Part shown: one piece after another, positions 1 through 7,424 of the stretch
Position numbering within the stretch: position 1 is the first letter of the stretch
Layout of the letters: each line of letters starts with the position of its first letter
Origin: Stephanodiscus triporus
Taxonomy: Eukaryota > Bacillariophyta > Thalassiosirophyceae > Thalassiosirales > Thalassiosiraceae
Assembly (NCBI GenBank): GCA_036939755.1
Contig: JALLAZ010000340.1
Location: 1-16,855 of the forward strand
Reading direction: 5' to 3'
DNA: 16,855 nt
The notes under the pieces: model-generated
Databases searched by the model: none
Told to the model about the DNA's origin: nothing
The model's input: the letters and a program-made list of their open reading frames with translations, nothing else
Translations under genes and position numbers: made by a program

Positions 1-19
1 GAAGAGGCGAAGGGATGGC

Positions 20-260
20 AGAGGGGTGCGACGACGATGACAACGACAACGACGACAACAAAGGCAAAGGCAAAGGCGAAGGCGACGGTAACAGCGGCGG
101 CGACTACTACTACTACTACACTACTACTACTACTACAGCACAGCGGCGGAGGCGGCGGCGGAAGCTGTGGATCCGGAGGCAGCATGGCGGCGGCGGTGGT
201 GGAGGCGGGGGCACGGCAACGGAGGCGGCATGGCGGGGGAGGTGGCGGCAAGAGGAGGCG
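20..260. repeat. Triplet-repeat microsatellite cluster at left edge
   Basis: A run of short simple repeats: GAC/AAC units (about 30-60), AAAGGC hexamers (about 59-85), two CTA/ACT blocks (about 102-135), then GGC/GGA-rich purine tracts to about 260. An ATG at 15 opens a 106-codon reading frame, but it codes only for Asp/Asn, Gly-Lys, Tyr, Thr, Arg and Gly runs, and the frame stays open because triplet repeats rarely make stops. It could be the low-complexity end of an exon cut off by the window edge; I see no conserved domain on either strand. Confidence 0.75.
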
Positions 261-360
261 ACGGGAGGAGTTGTTGTTTGTTCGTCGCGCGCGTGTTGGC
301 AGTCCTCTTTTTTATTTTTATTTGGCGGTGTGTAGAATACATACTTTTAACATAGGAATT

Positions 361-1279
361 AGACCTACCTACCTACAAATGTTGTCTGTACGTGGTCCGT
401 AAATGTCAGGAAACCGTGACACAAAAGTGAGCCGACACACTAAAAACCATGTCGCCAAAATTTGCCTTTCGGGGCAAAATTTGGCGACATTTCGGCATGT
501 TGCTGACATGTTGCCGACATTTCCAGCCAAGGTCAAAGCAATTGATATAATTTGATAAGATAATGGAGCAATTAATTTATAATTAACTACTCTACTATTA
601 TCAACAAAGTACAAAAAGTAATGCAATTGATGGCGATTTTGATTGCTATGCCAACAGTGCAATACAGCACAAGGCACATCGCCCAATGGAGCATTTTGGT
701 GGCTTCATGTGAAGCCCCTAAATGCCACCTCCGGGCAAGGTCTTGCACCATATTGACCCGGGGGATGCCATGGTCATTGTTGTCATCATCAAAAAAACAC
801 AAAGCACAACTATTTTTAGCTAGTGACTATCTTACTTTTTTACTAGCAAAAGCTAAACAATTTTGGGACCCAAAACGGACCCTCTACCCAGCTCATCAAA
901 GCGACAAGCTTTGTTCTAATCTGAAATGGCAAAGTTGTACCGAGGGACTCAGATAGTCGACGTTATCTATGGCTGGCTGAGGCGGCCAACATTGATGAAT
1001 AAACTACATGTTTACAAAGCTCGTAAAAAATCGGTGGCATATCTGCGACCACAGCGGTTAAGCTGTTAATGAGGGCAACTATTTATTCTCTCTTCTTTCC
1101 TTTAAGCTGTTAAACTAGGTCATATTTAGCCATTCCAGCATTTTCTTTGTTGATGAAGTGAGAGCAGGTTGCGGGGAGATTCATTTTTGTTGGTTGATGT
1201 CGATGCTGCTGTGCGGCAAATCATTTTGATGATGCTTGGATGAATCTTCTTGATTTGATTTTGCTTTGCTTCCTCTCAG
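361..1279. other. Gene-free AT-rich stretch
   Basis: No reading frame on either strand looks like a real protein. Visible structure is limited to the strong hairpin at 449-490, a small hairpin at 701-716 (6-bp stem, 4-nt loop) and a 12-bp direct repeat (ttaagctgttaa) at 1058-1069 and 1102-1113. The base composition is AT-rich compared with the genic part of the window. Confidence 0.6.
449..490. repeat. Long near-perfect inverted repeat (hairpin)
   Basis: The arms 449-466 and 473-490 are 18 bp each and pair at 17 of 18 positions around a 6-nt loop (467-472, tttcgg). The motif gcgacat recurs just outside (about 485-490), with related gccgacat at about 513-520, so the hairpin sits in a small field of related words. 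It lies in non-coding DNA and could be a foldback remnant of a mobile element or a structured RNA stem. I see no target-site duplication that would prove transposition. Confidence 0.8.
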
Positions 1280-2165
1280 TTAATCTGATGGAGAATCTTG
1301 TTGCAATGAAGGTTGTTTGATTTGGCTGCTTCTTTGTTTTGTGCTGAGATTGAAAAATTGAGGCATTGTTGGCTGGGTCAAGCTTATTTTGGAATGCTCC
1401 TTCCTCCTGAGAAATGCAAGCTTGGTGTCTCTCTGTGTTGAAAGTGAGATTACTCTATCATCCACAAGAACGGAGTGTATCTTGTCTCTGTGATCAAGCC
1501 AATTCAAATACCATAAAGCGAGGCATTTAGGTTATCAGTGTGTGTCACTGCAGTTCCTTTCATGTTGTCCTCATTATTGTTCTCTAAATCGAATGCTCTT
1601 GCTGCCGCTGAAATCATTGGGATCAATTTGAATGGGTTTGTCATGTTTGTGGAGAGAAGTGCATTCCTTAAAACTGGTCCTGGAATGAAAATTGCCAATC
1701 CTTTGAAGCCGATGAGTCCGTTTATGCCTAGGGGTGGGATGCCCTCCACATCTTGAGCCATCTCACTATCTGAGAGCTCTTGAACCGATGGGACAATGAT
1801 GTTGCAGTCAGCTAGTGTGGAGTTTAAATCAATCAGAACACTTCCGGCCTGAGATCCCATTCTGAGCATGCACACGACTTTGTTGTTGGACTGGGACCTG
1901 GTTCCTCCGAGATTCTTGTGGGAATGCAGGATCATGATGTTGTTGCTCCTGTTTGCAGCTAAAATAACTGTGTCAATTTCTTCAACTAATGATCATAGCT
2001 TTTTGGCACCATTCAGAATGTCGCTGAAAGCTTGCAAGTTTCTGTTGTCTGCATCATTGCTAGTGTGGTTAAAACGAACCAATCGAGCCAAGCGGTGTTT
2101 ACCATTGTTTGCTTTAGCTTCTTTTAGAATGATGAGTTGATTGATCGGTTGCGAATCAGGGTGTA
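1280..2165 (-). pseudogene. Decayed coding-like segment, family unknown
   Basis: Read on the minus strand from about 2165, one frame stays open down to an internal TGA at about 2000. It then continues in the same frame for 143 further codons from the ATG at 1935 to the stop at 1504. A single-base shift at about 1507-1520 would join it to another 75-codon open stretch ending at 1280. The translation has normal amino-acid diversity, unlike the low-complexity frames nearby, and the opposite strand reads as a Leu/Ser/Phe-rich antisense shadow. No ATG-started intact gene can be made and no domain is recognisable. A dead mobile-element gene is the most likely origin, but this is inference. Confidence 0.4.
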
Positions 2166-2296
2166 AGAGATTTCAATTAAATAGACTTTCCAGCGGACAC
2201 ATAGGCGGTGGTAATGGTGGGAATAGAAACAAGCCCCTTCGAGGAATAATCACGATGGTCAAAATCAAGGTATTGGGTTATTATTTTGCTGTCGTC

Positions 2297-2706
2297 TTTG
2301 GTGGTAGCAAATCAATCATTCTCTCTGTTCTATGATGGTTGCTGCATCCCTGAGGATCGTCGCGACAAATTGCATCAATGACATAATTTATGTCGAGAAG
2401 ACAGCTTCGATCCAGCTGATACATAAAATAAGTCCTCTTTGGTGGTAGCAAATCAATCATGCTCTCTGTTCAATGATCGTCGCTGCATCCCTGAGGGTCG
2501 TCCCGACAAATTGCATCAATGGCATAATTTATATCGAGAAGACGGCTTCAATCCAGCTGATACCTAAAATAAGTCGTCCTTGGTGGTAGCAAATCAATCA
2601 TTCTCTCTGTTCAAAGATGGTCGCTGCATCCCTGAGGGTCGTCGCGACAAATTGCATCAATGGCATAATTTATATCGAGAAGACGGCTTCAATACAGCTG
2701 ATACAT
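2297..2706. repeat. Tandem repeat, 141-bp unit, about 2.9 copies
   Basis: Three head-to-tail copies start at 2297, 2438 and 2579, each beginning near (c/t)ttggtggtagcaaatc. The spacing is exactly 141 bp twice, and the third copy breaks off at about 2706 after gctgatacat. Copies differ only by scattered substitutions. 141 is a multiple of three, so plus-strand frames stay in register. One frame reads almost the whole unit, but with a TAA at the same place in copies 1 and 2 and a TGG-to-TGA change in copy 1. It is best called a minisatellite-type tandem duplication, perhaps of a former exon. Confidence 0.88.
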
Positions 2707-2895
2707 TGTTCCGAAGCACAACAAGAGCCCACGGACCGAAGCATCCTCTTCGCCATTTAACAACTTCGATCGCATTCAGCATTGGTGAGTCCTCCGGCTA
2801 GCAGTGGCTGATTAACACTCAAAAAGTCCCAGACCTAGATAAGAAGGAGTAGACTTGTACCTTCATCTCACTCCCTGCGAGTCAGACTCCGTCTT

Positions 2896-4002
2896 TTAAT
2901 ACTCATCATCTGTTAAAGCAGATATGTCCGAGCCCTCAGAGTTGGTGGATAATCTGAGCTCTCGGATATTCTTTAAGATATGTTCTTGAACATTTTCACC
3001 CCCTAATTGGAAAATGGTGGGTAATTTTCTAAGAAAATTGGACGATCCGTCGGTATCTGCGCCCAGGACTAATCTCCCCCCGCCAGGTGAGGGTTTTGAT
3101 GTTTCAGACATAAGCTGCCCCACTATTGAATTTTCATCCTGTTTTCCTCGATCATATTTACGCGGAGGGCCATGATGTTGACTGGCAGCTTTTACAGACC
3201 CTTCTCGTGTTATTTGCCCATAGAGCCAGTTATTGAATGAATGTGAGATTTTGGTGGACGATATGACGTCGAATATACTTGTTGGGTCACCTCCCAGGAT
3301 TTCCCAATGTAGTGACAACGCCTCTTGGTGGGATTTATACATATCTTTTGTCATCTTGGCCTCGGACAACTTCTGTTTTCGCTCGTCAGCGGCAAGTTGA
3401 AATGCATCCCTCTCATTCTCGAGATGTTTCAACTTCGATTTCAACTTATCGCGTTCCTTCCTCAGGTGCCGTAATTTGATGGCGATTCGCTCCCGATCTG
3501 TTTCTAAATTTTGAAGGTCAGCCCTCAATCGATGCTTCGTCTCCGTGTCTACCGTTTCCTGGAAGAATGTCTTTTGTTTCATGTCCGCCCGCAGCCTCAC
3601 GATATCGCTTCGTGCCTTCTCGGTGTCGTGCTTCATCCTAACAACGTCATCTCGACAAGACTCGCGCAATTCCCCTTCGCGGGTGTATTCGTTTTCGACT
3701 CTGTCCAATTCATCCTTGACCTTGCCCAACACCCCTCGCAATCCGTCGCGTTCGGATCGCTTAATCCCAAGCTCGTTTCGAAGCAATTGCATTGCATCGG
3801 CAGCCAGGTCGCATGCCTCGCTGCACGATGCATCATCACCGAGTATTTGCCGATATCGTTTGCGAAGGGCTCCGGCGGTTGCTTTCAGCTCGCAAACTTC
3901 CGACGCCGTCACCGACTCGGCGTTCCCCTGGAAGCGGGATCGCAGTTCGGCGTCGGCGCGTTGGAGCACGGGTTGCAGACGTGAGCACACCTCGGAGAAC
4001 AT
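2896..4002 (-). CDS. Coiled-coil protein of unknown function (368 aa)
   Basis: Single-exon gene. The frame is open to 4017, but the codon there is GTG; the first ATG is at 4002 (G at -3), giving 368 aa. Residues about 65-230 are Lys/Glu/Arg/Leu-rich with heptad spacing and very few helix breakers, a long coiled coil rich in segments such as RHLRKERDKLKSK. A central segment (about 231-265, LHWEILGGDPTSIFDVISS) looks globular. The tail is Ser/Gly-rich and ends acidic (SALTDDEY). There is no signal peptide or TM segment, so a cytosolic or cytoskeletal role is likely. I do not recognise the family. It is divergent from the 2H-type gene at 4458 across 455 bp. Confidence 0.8.
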   Translation of the reverse strand: MFSEVCSRLQPVLQRADAELRSRFQGNAESVTASEVCELKATAGALRKRYRQILGDDASCSEACDLAADAMQLLRNELGIKRSERDGLRGVLGKVKDELDRVENEYTREGELRESCRDDVVRMKHDTEKARSDIVRLRADMKQKTFFQETVDTETKHRLRADLQNLETDRERIAIKLRHLRKERDKLKSKLKHLENERDAFQLAADERKQKLSEAKMTKDMYKSHQEALSLHWEILGGDPTSIFDVISSTKISHSFNNWLYGQITREGSVKAASQHHGPPRKYDRGKQDENSIVGQLMSETSKPSPGGGRLVLGADTDGSSNFLRKLPTIFQLGGENVQEHILKNIRELRLSTNSEGSDISALTDDEY

Positions 4003-4457
4003 GCCTCTGATCTGCACAATTGAGGCAAGCCAGCACCGATGCGCGATAGGCAGTCAGGGGAGAAAACGAAGAGGTATCGCGCGCGGTTCGCAATATCCCT
4101 CTATTAATTGGTCACAAGCAGAAAGGTCACCAAGCCCAATCAATCCTTCTCTGTTAGATAATATATGAAATGCTGTCTGCCCCTCAGATGGACTTGAGGG
4201 TAGCATGACTCTCTTTGTAAGAAACTGAGGAGGTACCATATTGAACTCTCAAGATAGGTATCTTTTTTGTTGGCAGCCACCCAGACCCGATCCGAACAGC
4301 CCAGAGGGCGCGCGGGGGACATTCCCGAATACCCGTACAGGGGGGAATTTTTTGCTGGGATCAACGTCTACTCTCTAGAAAACATTCACATCCGTCCGAC
4401 CACATGCTACCTATTTTATGAAACATCCGAATCCCATCCCACGTAAATAAATTTCAC
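4003..4457. promoter_or_regulatory. Divergent intergenic/promoter region
   Basis: 455 bp separate the start codons of the coiled-coil gene (minus) and the 2H-type gene (plus). No coding potential is seen. The sequence tactctctaga at about 4370-4380 matches one half of the 18-bp palindrome at 16720-16737. No TATA box can be placed with confidence. Confidence 0.4.
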
Positions 4458-5756
4458 ATGTTCTACAAGACGAATACTATCGATTCCTTATTGGCAGCTT
4501 TCATTTTAACAAATAGGAGGCAGTCGCTGTCAAGACCAGGACGGCCGGAACTGCAATCGATATCAAGCACAACATCGTTAAATCTATCCCAAGGCAGCAG
4601 CTATCCCATTGGAGACACAGCAACGCCGCCACCATCATCCGATAAAGATTGGTTCGAGGATGGGAGAGAGTCCGCGCGGCAGCTGAGGATAGAACTTGGT
4701 CTTATGAGCAAATATGAAGACGGAGACACAGCACCGCCGCCGCCATCATCCGATAAAGATTTTTTCGAGGATGGGAGAGAGTCCGCGCGGCAGCTGAAGA
4801 TAGAAATTGGTCTTATGAGCAAATGTGACGAATCAAGTTCTGGTGCAGGAACTAAAACAAATGAAATCAATACCTGTAATGATGAACGAAGTGCGGAGTT
4901 ACAAGACATTGAGGGCAAAACTATGTCACAGGATGTTCATTTCAACATACCCTCACGAAAGTCGCACTGTATGGCAATATGCCTCGTTCCTCCCCCATCC
5001 GCCACCAAAGTGTGGGAGAAAATCACTGCAGTTCGAAGAGAGTGCAAGGATCCTGGATTTTTTCGATGGCCTCCCCATGCCAACATATTATACCCATTTT
5101 TAGAGCCAGTCTATAATAGGGATGACGATGAGAGTAAGTACGATCAGCAGGTCAAGTTCAAGAATGAGATTGCGATTCATTTGTCAAAGGCAGCGATGAA
5201 ATGCGAGCCATTCAATGTAACAATTAATTCGTTTGGAACTTTTGGCGGTAGACAACGAGGTGTGTTATGGGCATACCCCATGAGCAAGTATATTCAACCT
5301 CGTGTTGATGACGAAGAGCCGCTGTTTAATTTACACAGACTATTAGAGCAGCAATTCCCGATCTGCAACGAGCAAAGAAAAACTGGAGCTTTTCATCCCC
5401 ATATGACTATTTCCCACTATACTACGAATGCTAATGCATTGGCTGCAAAAGTTAAGATAGAGACTGGATGGGAATCCTTGTCTTTTCGAGCACATGAATT
5501 TTACTTATTGGAAAGAAAGGGCGATGATGGTCAATTCAAAATTGCTGCTACGATTACTCTGGGGGTCGACTCTGAGGTAGAGTTTCATGATCCACCAATA
5601 CCATTCCCTGCTATGCCAGAAGTTGAGGAGGAATGGGTGAACAATGAACGGATGGCGATGAAGAGCAGAAGGAAGAACGGCAATAAGCGGACAAGAAGTG
5701 GAAGGAAGGGCAAAGAGCTGGATGCTTTGCAAAATTCGAGAAAGGAGGAGAGTTGA
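4458..5756 (+). CDS. 2'-5' RNA ligase / 2H phosphoesterase-like protein (432 aa)
   Basis: Residues about 165-385 resemble the 2H superfamily (2'-5' RNA ligase-like and cyclic phosphodiesterase folds). This fold places two HxT/S-type motifs in a bilobal active site acting on 2',3'-cyclic or 2'-5' phosphodiester ends. The second motif is canonical (H315-M-T317-I in FHPHMTISHY). The first is H207-A-N209-I in WPPHANILYPF, with Asn where Thr/Ser is usual; that WPPH.N..YPF form occurs in a eukaryotic branch of the superfamily. The 108-residue spacing fits a two-lobe domain. The N-terminal third is disordered and contains a perfect-register 37-aa tandem duplication. The C-terminal tail (about 400-432) is Lys/Arg-rich and could act as a nuclear signal. 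The ATG at 4458 has a weak context (C at -3). Molecular activity is inferred. Confidence 0.8.
   Translation: MFYKTNTIDSLLAAFILTNRRQSLSRPGRPELQSISSTTSLNLSQGSSYPIGDTATPPPSSDKDWFEDGRESARQLRIELGLMSKYEDGDTAPPPPSSDKDFFEDGRESARQLKIEIGLMSKCDESSSGAGTKTNEINTCNDERSAELQDIEGKTMSQDVHFNIPSRKSHCMAICLVPPPSATKVWEKITAVRRECKDPGFFRWPPHANILYPFLEPVYNRDDDESKYDQQVKFKNEIAIHLSKAAMKCEPFNVTINSFGTFGGRQRGVLWAYPMSKYIQPRVDDEEPLFNLHRLLEQQFPICNEQRKTGAFHPHMTISHYTTNANALAAKVKIETGWESLSFRAHEFYLLERKGDDGQFKIAATITLGVDSEVEFHDPPIPFPAMPEVEEEWVNNERMAMKSRRKNGNKRTRSGRKGKELDALQNSRKEES
4611..4832 (+). repeat. 37-codon tandem duplication inside the 2H gene
   Basis: Unit 1 (4611-4721) and unit 2 (4722-4832) are each 111 bp and begin ggagacacag. 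Nearly all codons match; changes include Trp/Phe in DKD(W/F)FEDG and Arg/Lys in RQL(R/K)IE. The high nucleotide identity suggests a recent in-frame duplication in a disordered N-terminal segment containing SSDKD and ESARQL. Confidence 0.93.
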
Positions 5757-5986
5757 TTGTGTGATAAATTACGAAATTACAATAGTAAGTAATCCTAAAA
5801 GCCAAAGTTGCATCTCTTGATATGCTCGTTGGCGCCGATTAACATGTCGCCCTCGAAGGATCTATGGAGTGCTCGGCATAATCCGCAATTCTACATGATT
5901 TATAGAACCGTCATGTAAATTATGATGATAATGGAGAGGTTCTGATCTGCATCATGAATATGTCCAGAGCCTCTTATTCACATTTG
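5757..5986. other. Convergent 3' intergenic region
   Basis: The stop codons of the 2H gene (plus) and the 77-aa gene (minus) face each other across 230 bp. No gene is visible. A small inverted repeat, tacatga (5892-5898) with tcatgta (5911-5917), lies in the middle; it is too short to call a terminator in a eukaryote. Confidence 0.5.
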
Positions 5987-6220
5987 TTATGACTCGTCTC
6001 CACCCTCACCTCTCATTTCTGATCTATGCTTCTCGGCATCCATCAATTTCTTCATTTTTTGAGCCTTCTCCACATCTTTTGTTCGGATCCAAATTGCCAG
6101 TGTAAAAATTAATCCCTGTCCAAGGAAAAGGATCTTGTAACGTATTGGAATCGGTCCGTTACCCCACAGACCCCGCGCGATTGCGGTCGGGCCATACTTT
6201 TGCAAGAAGGACTTGACCAT
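5987..6220 (-). CDS. Small single-TM protein (77 aa), unknown
   Basis: Starts at a true ATG and ends at TAA. An amphipathic N-terminus (1-28, with Lys and Arg and no acidic residues) is followed by one hydrophobic segment at about 29-46 (YKILFLGQGLIFTLAIWI). A strongly charged tail (about 47-77) is rich in Lys, Glu and Asp. This layout is typical of small mitochondrial inner-membrane subunits or assembly factors, but no family is recognisable and mitochondrial location is only inference. It is divergent from the plastid GNAT gene across 152 bp. The non-random amino-acid order and clean TM/charge layout support a real gene despite its length. Confidence 0.68.
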   Translation of the reverse strand: MVKSFLQKYGPTAIARGLWGNGPIPIRYKILFLGQGLIFTLAIWIRTKDVEKAQKMKKLMDAEKHRSEMRGEGGDES

Positions 6221-6372
6221 GGTCTATGTAAGTGAAGTGGTTAACACAGGTCAAGCGGAACAATTGTTGGATTATGGTCGCCGCCTACGTTGAGTTCAGA
6301 GTGGTCTCGATACGTAGATAGAGTACGTACTCTACACTTGACAACAGACATCGTTCTCCTCAAGCCGCAACA
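6221..6372. promoter_or_regulatory. Short divergent promoter with 16-bp perfect palindrome
   Basis: This 152-bp gap must hold the promoters of both the 77-aa gene (minus) and the acetyltransferase gene (plus). It contains a perfect 16-bp palindrome, tagagtacgtactcta, at 6319-6334, which is 38 bp before the plus-strand ATG. A palindrome of this length in a bidirectional promoter is a good candidate for a dimeric transcription-factor site; the factor is unknown. Confidence 0.55.
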
Positions 6373-7358
6373 ATGCCGTCACGGACCCCTTCCTTCATTT
6401 CTCGTTGGATCTTTTGGACATCTCTGTCCCTACTAGTTTTGCCTATATCGCAAGCATTTCAATTGGGGCAACACCCTAAGAACTTGTTGTCTTATGCGCT
6501 GGGAGAGGGGCTGATCTTGGCCTCGGCCCTGCAACAGTCGAAACTCCTCTACGCATCAAATAATTGCGAAGGTGGTACGTCGACGCATTTGTTATACTCT
6601 GATATTGAATGGCGACTTCGTCCACCAGAAGGAACGTCTCGGTTGGACCGGTTGAAGATTAAATTGGGCGCAAACATTTTGAGGCTTGAAAGCAAATTGA
6701 AGGGAGGCAAATTACCTCCGGTACTTTGTCCTCGGGGTGGACGCGCTTTGCTCGAAGCCTACCACAAAGGTAAGAATAGTTGCAAAACTCAACTTCGATC
6801 CTCTGTCACTGCGCGAAAAATCATGATGCATTTCCCAAACAGAACCTGGACGCAGGAGGAAGAAAATCGCTCGGTTTGGCTTTACCACAGCAAGGGGTCC
6901 GTCGTCTGCTGAAAGTGAGTGATTGCTCTTGACTTAGTTTCCGAGATATCGCTCGTTGGCTAATCGGGTAATAATGTCAATTTTCGCGCGCCAAATGAAC
7001 AGTCGACGCAACAATTAAGGAGACATACAGCATAAATCCGCCACCGCTCTCAGCATCGATTGCTGCAATCATTTACATGTTCGTGGAGCCCGAATATCGT
7101 GGAGCCAACGTGGGGGGAATGGCATTGGAGGTCATATCAGCAATACAATGTATTCAAGCAGTTGACTTCACTGTTCTTGTGGCCGACGACAATGGTTCAG
7201 GGGGGCTTGTACGGTGGTATGAAGAACATGGCTATTCGAGAGCGCCGTTGTTGCAAAGCACTTTGGGATCTCCAGACGAACGGAATGGTATTGCAATGAT
7301 ATCACCAGTAAAGATCAAAGAGGGTTTCTTTGACCAATGTGTTATCAAGTGGTGGTAA
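6373..7358 (+). CDS. Plastid-targeted GNAT N-acetyltransferase (274 aa, 3 exons)
   Basis: Exons 6373-6769, 6843-6914 and 7003-7358 total 825 nt and join in phase. The N-terminus is a hydrophobic signal peptide (about 12-28) followed by Ala28-Phe29, matching the Ala/Phe plastid import motif of diatom bipartite presequences (LPISQ-AF). The C-terminal exon carries GNAT motif A: strand IAAIIYMFVEPEYRG, then R189-G-A-N-V-G-G195 (variant of the R/QxxGxG/A acetyl-CoA pyrophosphate loop) and helix MALEVISAIQ. Motif B follows: VLVADDNGSGGLVRWYEEHGYSR, the usual N...A..LY...GF pattern. GNATs transfer acetyl from acetyl-CoA to an amine; the substrate is unknown. An aataaa lies 5 nt after the stop (7363-7368). 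Without splicing the frame stops at 6912, inside the first intron-exon series. Confidence 0.85.
6770..6842 (+). other. Intron 1 of the GNAT gene (73 bp)
   Basis: The donor is AAAG|gtaaga and the acceptor is cccaaacag|AACC. Removal keeps the frame (phase 1) and yields 24 codons of exon 2 without stops. Confidence 0.8.
6915..7002 (+). other. Intron 2 of the GNAT gene (88 bp)
   Basis: The donor is GAAA|gtgagt and the acceptor is aaatgaacag|TCGAC. The join (phase 1) leads straight into the conserved GNAT core. Retention would add in-frame stops. Confidence 0.82.
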
Positions 7359-7424
7359 GAGGAATAAATGTTCCAAGTCTAAGATTAACTCGACTTGATC
7401 AAACTAGAGGCAATGTCAACAAGA

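Noticed and set aside
1868..2140. Plus-strand 90-codon frame
   Set aside because: Leu/Ser/Phe-rich composition typical of an antisense shadow; the minus strand of the same stretch has more protein-like composition.
3545..4168. Plus-strand 207-codon frame opposite the coiled-coil gene
   Set aside because: Ser/Arg-rich antisense of a Glu/Arg/Leu coiled coil, and it starts and ends without any recognisable motif.
5892..5917. Short inverted repeat tacatga...tcatgta as a terminator
   Set aside because: A seven-bp stem with a 12-nt loop and no T-run is weak evidence, and eukaryotic 3' ends are not set by such hairpins.
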